From Brachypodium distachyon (Eukaryota > Streptophyta > Magnoliopsida > Poales > Poaceae), in the NCBI RefSeq assembly GCF_000005505.3, contig NC_016135.3, positions 24,956,613 to 25,020,612 on the forward strand: a stretch of DNA of 64,000 bases. The letters run 5' to 3'. Shown piece after piece: positions 1 through 12,732 of this stretch. The notes below the pieces were generated by a model. The model made no database searches and was not told the origin of the DNA. It worked only from the letters and a program-made list of their open reading frames with translations. Position 1 is the first letter of the stretch. The number at the start of each line of letters is the position of its first letter. A program made the translations under genes and the position numbers.

Positions 1-38
1 CAATGTATTTCCTTCACTTTCTTTGCTTTCATTTACAG

Positions 39-957
39 TACCAAATACAAATACTCAAGGAGCTCAGTCTGACAATGATCCTAACAATACCACCGTGCGT
101 TCTTAGTTCTACTTTTCTGTATACACTTATTAATTTTCAGTTTTATTGACCTTTTTGTTTATTGTCGATATCAGATATTTGTTGGTGGCCTTGACCCCAA
201 TGTCACTGAAGACGCCTTGAAACAAGTGTTTGCTCCTTATGGAGAAGTTATCCATGTTAAGATCCCTGTTGGGAAAAGATGTGGTTTTGTTCAGTTTGTA
301 AACAGGTCGGTTTTGTTTTTTCTAGTCGTTCCTTTTGCACAACCTTTTGAAGTACTTTCTTCTAAGTTACTGTTGTCACTGCATATTCAGGCCTTCTGCT
401 GAGCAAGCTCTGCAAATGCTGCAAGGGACCCCAATTGGTGGGCAGAATGTTAGGCTTTCATGGGGACGTAGCCCTTCGAACAAGCAGGCTCAGGTCAACT
501 CTTGCATACTAATGTTCTATTCATGTCTGAGTTGTATACTGTATATAAAGTGCATAACATAATGATTTTGAGCATTTTTCACTTTCCAGCCTCAGCAGGA
601 ATCCAGCCAGTGGGGTGCTAATGCTGGTGCTGGTTACTATGGTGGCTATGGACAAGGTTATGATGCTTATGGCGGGTATGCACAACCTCAAGATCCTAAC
701 ATGTATGGTTATGGAGCTTATGCTGGTTATCCCAATTACCAACAACAAGCAGTAGCACAGCAGCCGCCACAACAACAGGTGAAGTTTCTCGTTGTATCAT
801 CAATGCGCACCTAACTCTACAATTTGTAGAATTCTACTCTATCCAGTTTCAAATTTATGTTTTTTGTTATTTTTGCATGTCAATACCAGTGTTGATTACC
901 ATAACCTCTACTGACTAATCTAAAAATGTGCTGTTTTTTCATATATTTTTCCAGTGA
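39..957 (+). CDS. RBP45/RBP47-type RNA-binding protein, 3' part
   Basis: C-terminal part of a nuclear/cytoplasmic poly(U)-binding protein of the plant RBP45/RBP47 group; the gene starts upstream of the window. Visible exons: 39-94, 175-305, 391-493, 590-778 and a last exon whose first codon is TGA (955-957), all with GT-AG introns and continuous frame. Exons 175-493 encode the third RRM, with RNP2 IFVGGL and RNP1 RCGFVQFV. The 590-778 exon encodes a Gly/Tyr- then Gln-rich tail (YYGGYGQGYDAYGGY, QQQAVAQQPPQQQ), as is usual for this family. If the last intron were retained the protein would gain about 11 residues ending at 813. The family binds U-rich pre-mRNA and mRNA and joins stress granules. 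The third-RRM sequence and the tail make the assignment firm; which paralogue it is cannot be told. Confidence 0.9.
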
Positions 958-1901
958 GTCGAGGCACGTCAGAACCCATTTGAAGGAACTGTCAAGCCAT
1001 GTTCGAGTACTTGTCAATAGAGAGAGAGAGAGAGGGACGGTTTATAGACTCCAGATTTTGATTGCCTCTGGCAAGGTCTATTTATGCACTGTATTATGAA
1101 CATCTGCTTACTGTCGCCCCATTGTGATTCTTCGGATATGCACTGGAAATTATGCTTTGTTTTACCGCCTCCTGCTCTACCGCTATTTATTATCGTGATC
1201 AACTGTTAAATCAAATATTTTACCGGTTATTTTCCTGTTGTCTTTCTTTTTGTTACTTTGTGGTTTTGGGTTCAAATTTATCAGACAATCCAGTTTTGCT
1301 CCGGTAGCCTGATTGCGCACGTTGCAGACCTTGTATCAAGGCATGACTCTATGTGCTGTGGAATTTCGTTTTGCTTATCGCTCAAATGGTATTGTTCAAG
1401 AATCAAGTTTGAACAATCTGAAACTTTACCAAAATGTAAACATCTTCCAAAGAGGCTTTATTCATTTCGTTTTTCACTGCGAGGAAACTTAGGAGCTATT
1501 GAGTGAACACAAGAAGCACGCCTCAGGCCGATGATAGGTGCAAAAGCGTAAACAGGTGCCATTTGCGAAAGTGAATAAAACATTCCGACCGCAGAGGAGT
1601 AAAAAGTCGAAACAGATGCCACTCGCAAAGCGACAAAGCTGACGAGAAAGGCCGCCATAATTCCAGACAACCCAGCGTAGCACCTGTACAACCAAGAGAT
1701 TCTCTTGTCGCGCTTTAAGATCCGCGCAACATCAGATCAGACGGGGCGCAGAGCACTTCCCTTTGTGGATCGCACAGTGCCGCGCCGGATCCGTCGTCCG
1801 ATCGAACAGTGCCGCTTTGGTCCGTCCGGTCCTTCGCCTTTCCCTGCCCTTTCCCACCTTTTGGCTCCCCCTGTTCCGCTTCCTCTCCTCCTCCCCCACC
1901 C
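958..1901. other. 3' UTR of RBP gene and promoter/5' leader of next gene
   Basis: The first few hundred bases are AT-rich 3' UTR of the RBP47-like gene (with a GA microsatellite at 1020-1034). From about 1700 the sequence becomes CT- and GC-rich and leads into the ATG at 1902, as expected for a grass 5' UTR. ORFs here on either strand have no recognisable domain and are not annotated. Confidence 0.5.
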
Positions 1902-4900
1902 ATGGCCCGCCCCAAAAAGGCCAAGGCGGCGCCTACGCCGGCGCCAGCGCCGCCGCCGGTCTGCGAGGCGCTGCTGCTGGCGACGGTCTGCATGGTCGGC
2001 CTGCCCGTGGAGGTGCGCGTCCGCGACGGATCCGCCTACGCCGGCGTCTTCCACACCGCCTGCGTCGACGGCGGATACGGTGCGCGCCCCTCCCCTCCCC
2101 TCCGCCCTCGCTCTTGTATATTCCCGTCCGTCTCGTGGCGGGTTGGCGGTTTGGTTCGGGGATCACGGGAATGGCGTTCGTTCGCTCCGTGATCCGGCTG
2201 TTGGTTAGAGAGTGGACGCCCGTGTGGCGGGTTGACGCTCTGGTTTTCTTAGAATGAGCTTGTGTCCCTGTGATCTGCTTGCCCGTGGAGTGGCCGTGGT
2301 CGCCGGGAGGTCGCGGTTTCCTAGTTTTTGGGAGGTTGGGCGGTGGATTTGGGGGCGGGTGGTAGAGATCGCCGGGCACTATTCCCTTCTGTGATGTGGC
2401 TATATGCGTGTTTTGCTCTCTGGAGGTCAAGATCTCGGTCGTTCCGTCTTCATGATTGCGGTGATAGTTGTCCTGTATAATTCATCTCGATTGGTTCGAC
2501 TGGCCCCTGCAATGCAATTAGCTAGCATTGTATTCTTCTTCCTTTTGTCCTATATCATTCTGTGCCGTGAGATTGAAGCGTCATACTTAGGTGATCTCTT
2601 GTGTATTATGGGAGGAGTCAATACTAGTATATGTAGATCATAGGAAATTGTTTTAGCTTTCTTTTCCAATTGCAGGTCGTGGCTGTCATGATGTTATAGC
2701 AATCTTAATTGTTGATTTAGGGGTGAAATTCCCCGCGCATCACTGCTGTTTTAGGTGGTGTTCGGGATTTCGTGCTATGTTATGAAGATATAGATAAATA
2801 TGGTTTCATTCTGTGATCAACCTTTTATCCTTGATGTGTGATCCAACCGTAGTACATAGTTAATAGCTCTTATTGGGTATTATGGAGGGATTGCCGTGGT
2901 AAAATAAATGGTTTCGCTCTATATGTGAGCTGTGATGTGAACCTCATAGTGGGGTTTCTGGAGATAACTGGAAATGGTGTCTGTTTGTGTATTCTAGTTG
3001 CACTTCGGATTTTGGTAAATTACTCCTTTTATTTAGGCTAATGCTTTCTCATTTTGGATTGGTTCCAAGTTTCTCAGAAAATATACTTATTCCTTGGCAC
3101 ATCATGTGCATTATGTGTGGATTGAACTTGATTTTGCAACATTCCTACTGTGGTCTTTATTCTGAAATCCCTACGTTCTTTTCACCTCATAATTTGAGTT
3201 TGCTACTTTGCTGAGTGCTTATATAGTTCTGACAAACTTGACACTGCGTTGGATTAATGGATCTGCATTGGGCAGGTGTTGTGCTAAAGAAATCAAGGAA
3301 GATTGCAAATGGGAAGGATGAGGCCAATATATCGCTGGGAGCTTTCATGGATACTCTCGTTGTTCTCCCTGATGATCTTGTTCAAGTGGTTGCAAAGGTA
3401 CGTTTACCGCACTTATCATGTTATGAAATAGATTGCCTTTTAATGGGTTGATGAATTTTTTTTTCCAGGATGTTTCCCTTCCTACTAAAAATAATTTTAA
3501 AACTGCTGCCTGTGACGTGGTGCCTGCCAGTGGATCAGTGGACCCTCAAACTTCACATTTAAAAGATCCAAAAGCATCCAGGTCTGTAAAACCGTATTCA
3601 TCATGCTCAATGACCCGCCTTGTATATAGTATGCATGACTCATGCTTGCTCCCGATAATTTGACAAATAATGGGGATACCTTTAACTGGTACAATTGGTT
3701 CTTGCATGGAGCTGTTTCAAAACCAACATCCTCTACTTGATTTAATTCCACTTTTTTTACCATGTACTATTCAATGTTGACCTTAGTTAATGCTATTTAT
3801 GTCACAGACAGGTTGAGAAGTGCAGCAGGCTGTATCAAACGAGTGATATCTCCGTTGGGAAAATTGCTCAATGTAGTAACTCTACCTTTTTGTTCTTCTA
3901 TTGCGATAGTCTTTCTGCCCTTACCTTGCTTGCCCTAAACAAGTGAACATGTCTGATTTTTCAGTGAACAGTAATGCTATAAGTTTTATCTCTCCAATGG
4001 AGCATGTAGCTCCAGATGGGATTTCAAGTTCTGCTGCTGTTGGATCAAAAGAGGGAAATGCTACCATTTTAGTTTTAAGTACTCCAGTGGTAGCTCCAAA
4101 TGTTAAAACCTCTCAGCCAACCAATAGTTCAGCTACAAAAATATTCATGTCAAGCAAAAGCACTTGTAAGGTGAGCTCCTTTGGTATGCACTACTGGTGA
4201 TAAGTGTGTCTAACATCTTACCTATAATGTAGCGCTTGCTGATTTTGTAAACTTTTTAATCGTATAGTGTGTCACTGTGTCCGCATTTGGACGACAATTG
4301 TACAGCACTTTTTATCTGTAATTTGTAAACGTGTGCTTTTATCAATATTAGTAAAATAATACTCATGCTGAACATAAATCATTGCAGATAAATGGTTGCA
4401 CAGGGAAAATACTTTTCTTCACCAATTAATTATCAATATTAATAAAATAATACTCCCTCCGTTCCATAATTCTTGTCGAAACATTACATGTATCTAGACG
4501 CTTTTTAGGAATAGATACATCCAGTTTTGGGAAATTTAAGACAAGAATTATGGAACGGAGGAATAGTCAATTAATTAAGTGTGGTCAGCCAAAGGTCAAT
4601 GTTCTTGACGAAGTATTGCTGTTACAGTTCTGCACCCTTATTCTGGATTATCACAAATCAAAGTTTTCTTCTGAAAAGATTTGAGTCAGGGTATTTGCAA
4701 TGTAGGCGCTTGGTAGTAGAAAACTGTTGAATTAATATGGATTATACAACCATCTAAGCACCTATAGAGAGGTACTTGCATGAGATGACTCTTACATGGG
4801 TGCTTGGCTATACCATTGTACTCTCTTTAAGCACACGTGTAAAAGCATAATCACTGTACATGCCCTAATGTCAACCCCTTTTTGTACTGTTGTTCATGAA

Positions 4901-6621
4901 TCTTCTTTCACTTTATTACCTACACTACTGCATTATGTTTACAAGTGCAGTTAATGTTATCAATCCATTCATTGGCATTCTTAAAACTTTATTTCAGGAA
5001 TCCAAACTCAACCCCCATGCTAAGGTCTTCTCTCCATCTTTTGCAAGTTCCAGACCGGTACTTGCAGTTGCACCCCCTGTTAACCCAAACTACATCTCAA
5101 ACTCTGTCGCTGGAGTTCCAACTGGTGTACCTGTATTTGAAGCTCACTCTCTGCCAGGCAGTTCATCTCTATCCAGCAAGGTTGTTCATTATAATAACCT
5201 GGCTCCTGGAAACTTTGGCGCTTCACCTCAGTATGTTCAATCAGTAAGTAATTTTATTTACTCTTCTGAAATTTAGACTTTTAATCTTTGAGTTGGATGT
5301 ATTATCATATTTTCGTAAATGATGAAAGGGAAATATGGCATAGGATATCATGTCCTGCACGCAGCATGTGACATACCTTCAAATGGATGCTTGCTATACG
5401 TTAACTCCTGCATTTACTTTACTCTGGATCTAGTTATGCGGATACTTTGAAGATCAACCACTTGAATGATAGCTGCGCTTTATTATTATGTTATCCTAAT
5501 TATGTTGCAGGGCCCATACACCTGACTTCGATCTTCGTTGCTGCCTAACTGTTGCCTTGCATGCATGGTTAACTCTGATATGATCATGCTTCTGGATTCT
5601 CATGGTTATTTTTACATGTTTGTATGACAGATTGTGGGGCATAATGTGACCAGGCTAGATCCTGCTAGACTTGGCACACCATATCACCCCTTGCAAGTGG
5701 GATCAGCCTTTATCAACCCTAGTCCTCAGCCTGTAAGCCCTACATTCATTTGCTTAATATACAATCTATATTAATTTAAAAACATCTGTTCATTTGTTTT
5801 TATTGATTTATCCCAATGCAATCTGTGTTACCTGAATTAATTTCATCTGTGGCTCAACTGAACTAATTTATTGTTATTTCATACATGATAGGTGGTTGAT
5901 GGGAAGTTCAGTCCAGTTGTTTATGTTCATCCAGTTATGCAGGTGAGTTATGCACCATTGCTGTTTGTATTAAGGTTTCAAGTGGATCTCTTTGTGAGTA
6001 GGAGGATGGTTCAAGCAGCATCGTTTTCTATTTCTTTCTGCGACTCATTGAATAGTTTTGGTTCCTTGTAGACTGCATGTTTGGTTTCTCTATTCCTAGA
6101 CCAGTATGTCACAAATCTTGCCCTAAAAAAGTTATGTTTACTGCAAATATAAACTGGAGTGGAGACAGATTTTCCCCTTGCTCTTTTTTATTTTTGAGAA
6201 AACGCAAAGCTCGTGTCTCCCCCTTGCTCATTTTGGCTGATCTATTGTTTGGTTTTCATTGAAGGATTCTATGCATGGAACACCTGTTATTTCCCAAGGA
6301 TGGCCTCATCCTGTGTTGTTGAACTCATATCAAGCTGGCTTGCAAAAGTTTCAAGGTAACAAATCCTGCCCATGATTGGCAACTTATGTATACATTGCAA
6401 TATTTAGCTTCAATGCCTTTGATTGAATGAATGAGAAAGTACTAAACTGTTGTCTCCACTCTTCAGGCACTACCCCAATCTATGGGGCTCCGCCAGTCAT
6501 GGTAACGGGGAACCTGCCCATGGTGGTACCAAACCCTGCACCGCTTGTGCAGCCATTCCAGGCCATCCATCCAATCATGGTTCCTTCAGCTACCAACATG
6601 TTTCCAGGCAAATACATGTAA
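1902..6621 (+). CDS. CID4: Ataxin-2-like PABP-interacting protein (CID3/CID4 type)
   Basis: Ten coding exons give a 442-residue protein: 1902-2079, 3276-3397, 3469-3581, 3808-3872, 3965-4170, 4998-5243, 5631-5732, 5892-5942, 6265-6355, 6467-6621. Every junction is GT-AG and keeps frame. The N-terminus is MARPKKAKA followed by a Pro/Ala stretch and an ataxin-2 SM-like fold (PVEVRVRDGSAYAGVFHTA... GVVLKKSRKI... VVLPDDLVQVVAKD). Exon 6 opens with a clear PAM2 motif at residues 229-243 (SKLNPHAKVFSPSF), the sequence that binds the MLLE domain of poly(A)-binding protein. The C-terminus is Pro-rich and ends MFPGKYM. Family knowledge: plant CID3/CID4 are the ataxin-2 homologues linking PABP, mRNA turnover and stress granules. 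The short exons 3808-3872 and 3965-4170 are supported only by phase and splice sites; the large 1.2-kb first intron is typical. Confidence 0.85.
4451..4565. mobile_element. Stowaway-type MITE
   Basis: About 115 bp inside intron 5 of the CID4-like gene, flanked by TA. The left end CTCCCTCCGTTCCATAATTC is inverted at the right end (GAATTATGGAACGGAGG), and the core has the usual TACATGTATCTAGACG stretch. This is the Tc1/mariner-derived Stowaway signature of grasses. Confidence 0.85.
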
Positions 6622-7552
6622 ATTTGGCATAGCAATGTGATTTCTGCTTTCATTGGAAGAATCTTGGTTTACCCCTTTGGTTATGGGGTATACACCGAGG
6701 ACTCGCAGTTTTGCCTACCCTGTCAATTCACCTACTAGTTGCTGGTCATTGTCCGTCTTTTTATTGGGAGGACTTGCAACGTTTGCCATAAGTCATGCTC
6801 GGTGTGGGTTATGGATTAATTTTTGGGCTGAGTTAATGGGAGGAGTTGATATGAAATAGAGAGGAGATTGAAGCAATTCTTGGTCTTTTGCCTTTGGAGA
6901 TAGCAGTATGTACAATGAGACACTGTAAAAGAGTTACATAGTTTTTCCATCTTGCAAGTGTAGCATTCCTGTTATAGTGTCATCTTTTGTTAAGTGTAAT
7001 TCTGCTATTGTTGTAATTTCATACGTAGCCTGTACAATCAAAGCTTTCAGTAATTTTGATTCCCGTAAATTAAGCCCTATGAGCTGAGATGTACGCGAGA
7101 GCAAACAAAATAATTTCACGAGTCATGGTCTTCTGTTGCTTATCGCAATTATGAAATCTTCTTCTCCATCGCCTGCCCTTGCATCGGCCTGGAACTCCGT
7201 TAGGAAGCTGCCATGCAGGAGCGAGAGGAAACGAAGAAGGTACATCCTAAATTCTTAACTTAAATTTGATCAAATATGGATGTATCTATTTTTACGGAAC
7301 GTCTAAATACATGTAATATTTCGACAACAATTTACCACCAGTTATCCTCTAATCACACGACTCATGTTCAAAAAGTAAGTACCGAAGGCCCCGTCGTTGA
7401 GAGTTCTCCCTAAACCAAAATAAGACGTCGTGCCGACCGACCAACGTTGCAAATCCTGCTGGAGTTTAAGACCAACCAAAACTCCCCATATTCTCCCGTA
7501 CATTACGTACGTTTGTTCGTTCTCCTACGTGTGCTTACCTACTTTGGCGGCC
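6622..7552. other. 3' UTR of CID4-like gene, decayed Stowaway, promoter of MATH-BTB 1
   Basis: AT-rich 3' UTR to about 6930. A decayed Stowaway-like stretch lies at about 7245-7335 (ATGGATGTATCTATTTTT...TACATGTAATATTTCGACAA). The rest is the upstream region of the first MATH-BTB locus. No coding sequence recognised. Confidence 0.45.
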
Positions 7553-8631
7553 ATGGCGAACAGCCCGACGACCTCATCACCCGAGACGACAACGACGACG
7601 TCGAGATGCATCACGGAGTACGTGAACGCGACGCTCAATTTCGATGTGAACAACTACCTGCAGCTCAAGGCCATGGGGTCCGGCGAGTTCGTCGCCTCGA
7701 GCGTCTCTTCAGAGTCGGCGGCTACGATTGGGAGATCAGGTTCTACCCTGACGGGACCAATACCAGCTGCGGCGGCTCCGCCTCGTGCTTCCTGCGCTAT
7801 CTCAACCAAGCCGATGAAGCGAGAGCGAAGTTCAGACTAGAGATGCTGGAGAAGAAGCAGGGCCAGGAGCCGCCGCCGCAGCTGGTAGCCTCCCACGGCG
7901 TGGTGGAGCACAACTTCTCTCCGGCGAGCAACGACTGGGGCTACGCCCGGTTCGTCAGCAGGTCGGATCTCAAATCGGCGTCCCGGCAGAAATCGGATCT
8001 GGGCTTCACGATCCGGTGCGTGCTCACCGTCCGGAACGAGTCCCCGGCGATGGAGCTCCCGGGGCACCTGGAGCAGATGCTCGTGGACGGCCCAGGAGCC
8101 GACGTCACCTTCCGCGTGGGCCGGCGGCCCGACCCACATGGCGCTTCTGGCGGCCCGGTCGCCCGTGTTCCGGGCCCAGCTCTTTGGGCCCATGGCGGAG
8201 AAGGACATGGGCCGCGTCGAGGTCGTCGACTGGAGCCGGCCGTCTTCCGGATGATGCTTCACTACATCTACACGGACTCGCTGCCGCCGTACAACGGAAA
8301 CAACAATGGAGAGGGCTGCAACTGCAACAGTGGCGCCGCCGTGATGCAGCATTTGCTTGTGGCGGCGGATCGGTACGGGCTGGACAGGCTGAAGCTGATG
8401 TGCGAGGAGGAGCTGTGCAAGAGGATCGACGTGGAGACCGTCCTGACCATGCTGGCGTTGGCGCGTCAGCGCCACTGCGGGCGGCTGAAAAGTGCGTGCC
8501 TGGCGTTCATGGCGTCGTCGGCGGAGGTGCTGGCCGCCGTGGTTGAGACCGACGGGTTCAATGAGCACCTCAAGGCATGTTGTCGGCCATTGGCTTTGGA
8601 GGGGAGCCTGGAGGACAATGGACAGCCGTAG
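7553..8631 (+). pseudogene. MATH-BTB locus 1, three frameshifts
   Basis: Homologous end to end to the other MATH-BTB genes but not readable in one frame. It starts MANSPTTSSPETTT...CITEYVNATLNFDV at 7553. A 2-nt gain near 7705 (GCGTCTCTTC for GCGTCTTC) shifts out of frame just before the MATH motif FRVGGYDWEIRFYPDG. About 5 nt are missing near 8128, after FRVGRR, and one nt near 8230 in EVVD(V)EP. The last two sum to a multiple of three, so the BTB end (AVFRMMLHYIYTDSL, HLLVAADRYGLDRLKLMCEEELC) and the BACK-like C-terminus read on to the stop at 8629-8631. A 394-codon frame starting at 7447 exists but its N-terminus and a central stretch are unlike any family member. It is one of only two loci of the array on the plus strand. 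Sequencing error is possible but three separate lesions favour a true pseudogene. Confidence 0.8.
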
Positions 8632-9789
8632 TCGGTCGAGAGGAAGTAATGATCCAAACTAGACATCCAAGAGGATCTGCTAGTTCTCATTTTTGTTGGA
8701 ATTGTCACGTTTTTGTCTTTGCCGTACTGTAACATTTGCCTTTGGTTTCGTAGTTTTGTAATTACGCCTTTGCTCAGGTGCCATGACTATAGTTTGCTTG
8801 TCATTACACATAATGTGCACTAGTAGGAGTATTGTGATTACGCTTTGCGATGCGATCGTCGCTCAGCTCCACGCGTAGGTAGTTTAGGTGCCCGTAGAGA
8901 GGTCGTATTGGCGGCGGGAACACGCCGTGTTGGAATAATTTGTTCGGACATTCTAAATGGGGCACGTGCCCCACCTAGTCTTACAGGGCGGCGTCCTGGA
9001 CATGAAGCCCCTTTCCATCTCCTCCCCCGACTTTCTCCGATCCGTCTCGATCCCCATCCCGTGACCCCTCCTCCCTCCCCAGAATGGAATCTCTGCCGGT
9101 TTCATCCCCCTCCCTCGATCCCCTGCCCTGATCTTCTCTCGCTCCCTGTCCCTTTACGGCGCGGACTCAGGTGCCCGGCGCCCTGTCGCGGACGTAGGCA
9201 GCAGCGGTGTGGTGGCACGGCAGCGGGCGGCGCGGGGAGGCGGATGGCGGGAGGCGCAGGGCTGATGCTGGAGGCGCGTGCCGGCCGCGGCGGCTGGACC
9301 TGCTGATGTCTCCTCGTGGCTTCAGAAGCAGCAGCAGCCTCCTGGCAGCAACGTTGAGGAGGAGCAGGGAGAGGAGGTGTTGGCCCCGCGTGGCTTCTCT
9401 TGCTCTGCTCCCGCCACTTGCCGCGACGGACGAGGCGTACCGGGCGACGTGCTCGGCGTCGCTGCGGTTGGCGCTGGCAAGCTGTCCGAGACAGGCAGAC
9501 AGTCTCCTCGATTCATTTCACATGCTACCAATTCTCATGACAGTTTGTCTCTCCACGCGTGTAGTTTTAATGCCTGCAAGTGTCGTTGCTCAACACGCTC
9601 AACATTGATGTTCTTATCCATCCCTGTAATCATAATAGTGCTTGTTACACGTATGTACGAGCATTTGGATTAATTTTAGATTTTTGTGGGCATTGGGAAT
9701 TTAAAGTAGGGGTTTCTAGTCACTTGAAACTGGATCGGATTGATGTGATTGGTAATGATTCACTTCATTTTGGGAGAATTAAGTGATTG
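8632..9789. other. Intergenic; GC-rich block
   Basis: After the 3' end of MATH-BTB locus 1 there is a GC-rich block (about 8990-9480) with short overlapping ORFs in several frames and no recognisable domain, then AT-rich DNA leading into the minisatellite. Nothing functional can be supported. Confidence 0.35.
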
Positions 9790-11160
9790 GTAATGATTGA
9801 CAAGTAAGAATAGTTAGCCTGACAATTAAGGGCAGATAATCCAACAAGCAGGCGCAAATAATCTGGCAAGTAGGGTTAATTATTTGAGAAAGTAGGCACA
9901 ATTAACCTGGTAAGTAAGTACAACTAATGTGGCAATCAAGTGCAGGTAATCCGGCAAACAGGTACAAATAATCTAATAATCTCGCAAGTAGGATTAGTTA
10001 TCTCGACAAGTAGGCACAATTAATCCGGCAAGTAGATGTGGATAAAATGACAAATGGTGTTCATAAGCAGGTAAGCACGGTGGAGGGCCGCATGAGGCGT
10101 AACGTAGCTGGCGGGGGAGTTCGTGCAACCGCAAAGCAAGCGCTGCTGGTGACCCTTAGTTGTCTTATTGTTCAATGTTTGCCTATAAATGTCATATCAT
10201 GCACTACTAGCTCCAGTGATATGTAGCACTTAGTTGCCATGTTTTTGGTAATAGTTGTCATGTTTTTGGTAATAGTTGCCATCTTATTTGGTCTAGTGCA
10301 TGTGTTGTACTACATATTTATCATGGCGTGCATGTTAGGCAATTAGACACAATTAATCTGCCAAGTAGACATAATTAATCTGATAATTAATTTGGCAATT
10401 AGATGTGGCTAAACCGGTGAGTAGTCATGGACAAAATGACAAGCAAACCTGGCAAGTAGGCATAGTTAACCTGGCAACACAATTAACCCGGCAAATAGCT
10501 GTGGATAATCTAATAAGTAGGCGTGGACAACATGACAAGTACGAATAGTTAACCCGGCAAGTACGCACAATTAATTTGGCAATTAGACACAATATACTAC
10601 CAGGTAGGTGTTGCCTCGCAAGTGGACATAGTTAAACTGGCATTTGGGCATAATTAACCTAGCAAGTAGGTGTGAATAAGCGGTTAAGTAGACGTGAACA
10701 AAATGACAAGTAGCATAATTAACATGGCGATTAGGCATAATTAACCTGACAATTAGGCACAATCAATCTGACAAGTAGGTCGGATAAGCCAGTAAGTAGG
10801 CGTGGACAAATGGCAAATAGGCACAATTAACTTAGCAATTAGGTACAATTAATCTGGCGAGTAGTTGTGAATAAGCCGGCGAGTAGGCGTGGACAAACTA
10901 GCAAATAGACATTGTTAACTTGTCAAGTAGTCGTAGTTAACCTAGCAAATATGCACAATTAACCTGCCAAGTAAACACAATTAATCTGGCACGTATGTGT
11001 GGATAAGCCGGTAAGCGTGGATAAACTGGCAAGTAGACATAGTTAAGTTTGCAAGTAAATACAGCTAACCCGGTAAGTATGTGTGGATAAATCGGTAAAT
11101 AGATTTAGACACATTGACAAATAGTTATTGAGCAAGTAGGTTTAGATAAACTGGCAAAAC
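9790..11160. repeat. Degenerate 22-bp-period minisatellite
   Basis: Dozens of diverged head-to-tail copies of a unit of roughly 22 bp, consensus near (C/T)GGCAAGTAGGCACAATTAA(T/C), with variants such as GGCAAGTAGATGTGGATAA and GGTAAGTAGGCGTGGACAA. The array is interrupted at about 10055-10335 by unrelated sequence that includes a short direct repeat (GTTTTTGGTAATAGTTG twice at 10239-10278). Many units contain AATTAA or GGATAA. Not a simple microsatellite and no coding potential. Confidence 0.8.
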
Positions 11161-12499
11161 AATCTCGTCTGCCACCGGTCAATCAGCATATTTTATCTTC
11201 ATGGCCAGATTAGCTTTTACCCCAGCGATCATTTTGTTTGATCTTGTCATTGCAAGCTTTTTTTCCTCAGGCGTCGTTCACATGAAAAAGAAGATGATTT
11301 CCACATGCCAAAGCTGATAGTTCTGTTGTTGTCTTTGGATAACAATCGTTGCAAAATGAGAAAAACTAAACCACGTTCACTTCTATCGAAGTAATGCACA
11401 GGTTCAACACAGCCAAAACTCAAAGAAGGCAACATGACTCATTACTTGCTCCCAGGATCGTACTTGCGGAATTGAAGAATATACGCTGCTGCTTGGGCCG
11501 TGTGCTGTGTCTAGCCCAGTTGCTTCAGCGCGTGGGCCGTGGCTGGGGAGTCGCAGGAGAGCTGGCCTGCTGGCGCCCGGGAGAACGCGTGAGCGGGCAC
11601 ACGGGGGCACGCAAAGCACGCGCGCGGGGCGTAGCAGGTAGTACGCGGGCGCCGCTGCAGCTCGTCAGGTGGGGAACACCGATGTGTAGTTCAATCCTAA
11701 TTTGTTTACGTTCTTTTCCTACCTCGGTTGGCGTTCTAATTAATCGGTCTCCATATACGGTGAGTTTTGGTTGTGTTGGTCGGTGTTTCGTGTCCACTCT
11801 TTGGGGCGATGGTCGCTGTTTCGTGGTTGGCGTTAACGTTTTTTTTTTTCTTTCTACGATGAATGAAGATGGTGGCATCGGGACTTGACGGGCATGGGCA
11901 AGTTCCCGACCAACGTAAAAGACGATAGTTTCGTGGAGTGTGGCGGTCTGATTCTCGAAAAGAGATTTCTATGAGAGTTCTTCTCTTGCTACGGTGTATG
12001 AAGATGGCAGCATCGAGATCAGACGGCCATGGGAAGTTTCCGACCCATGTACAAAGCCTTATCTCACATTCAAATCTAGTAATGTCGGTTGCCCTCTTCG
12101 TTTCTCCAATGGCCCCATCATGGCTAGGGGATCTTGGAGGTGGACGATAGTTTATCTTGGTGCGAGGGTCTCCGGAGATCAACTTGCTTTTTTCTTTTTT
12201 GAGGTATTTTGTGCAATCTCGAACACGTGGTTTCTTTTAAATTATTTTTTTTACACAAAACTCACTACTAGTTTATTTTTAGCGTAACAAAACTCACGAG
12301 TAGCGAACAAACAACGATCGTTACATCACTTAGCGGGTCAGCCCACGTGCTTATTGGTCTGTATGGGCCGGCCCGCAATAGAAACGTCATCTTCGCGGGC
12401 CGTACAGCGGCAAGTGGACCAAGCAACGCCACCTGCGTCCCCCGCCTCCGTAGCCACTATTTGTATGGTTCGGCGAGGCGGAGCCTGCCGTTTTGCATC
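11161..12499. other. Intergenic with a diverged tandem duplication
   Basis: Upstream region of the AT-hook gene. A unit beginning near 11855 (CTACGATGAATGAAGATGG...CGGGCATGGGCAAGTTCCC) recurs diverged near 11988 (CTACGGTGTATGAAGATGG...CGGCCATGGGAAGTTTCC), about 135 bp apart. No gene recognised. Confidence 0.4.
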
Positions 12500-12732
12500 G
12501 CGTCGAGCCACATCGTCCGTTCCCTCGACCCCCCGCCATTCCGCCGAGAGAGGGCAGAACCCTAGCGCCTCTCGCTCCTCCGGCCGCCGACCTCCGCCGC
12601 TCCCGACCGTCCACCCACGCCTCATCCGCGGTGTCCCTCCCGTTGCCCCCTCCCCTTCCACGGGCACGATCGATCACATATCCTCCGGAAGAAACACGAG
12701 AGGCGACGCCGCGCGGAGGACATAATTTTGGG
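12500..12732 (+). other. Likely non-coding first exon of the AT-hook gene
   Basis: C-rich leader with an AACCCTAGC-type sequence at 12550, ending at a good donor (GG|GTAAAT at 12733). The next acceptor upstream of the ATG is at 14045, which would leave a 1.3-kb 5' UTR intron. The transcription start is not defined. Confidence 0.5.

Noticed and set aside
1705..2208. 167-codon ORF over the CID4-like first exon
   Set aside because: Different frame from the SM-domain coding sequence; Arg/Pro-rich shadow.
7447..7552. Upstream start extending MATH-BTB 1 to 394 residues
   Set aside because: The extra N-terminus has no counterpart in relatives, and the true start (MANSPTTSS) is in another frame, so this frame exists only because of the frameshift.
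9790..11160. CRISPR-like regular repeats
   Set aside because: Eukaryotic plant DNA; units are contiguous and all diverged, with no constant repeat alternating with unique spacers.
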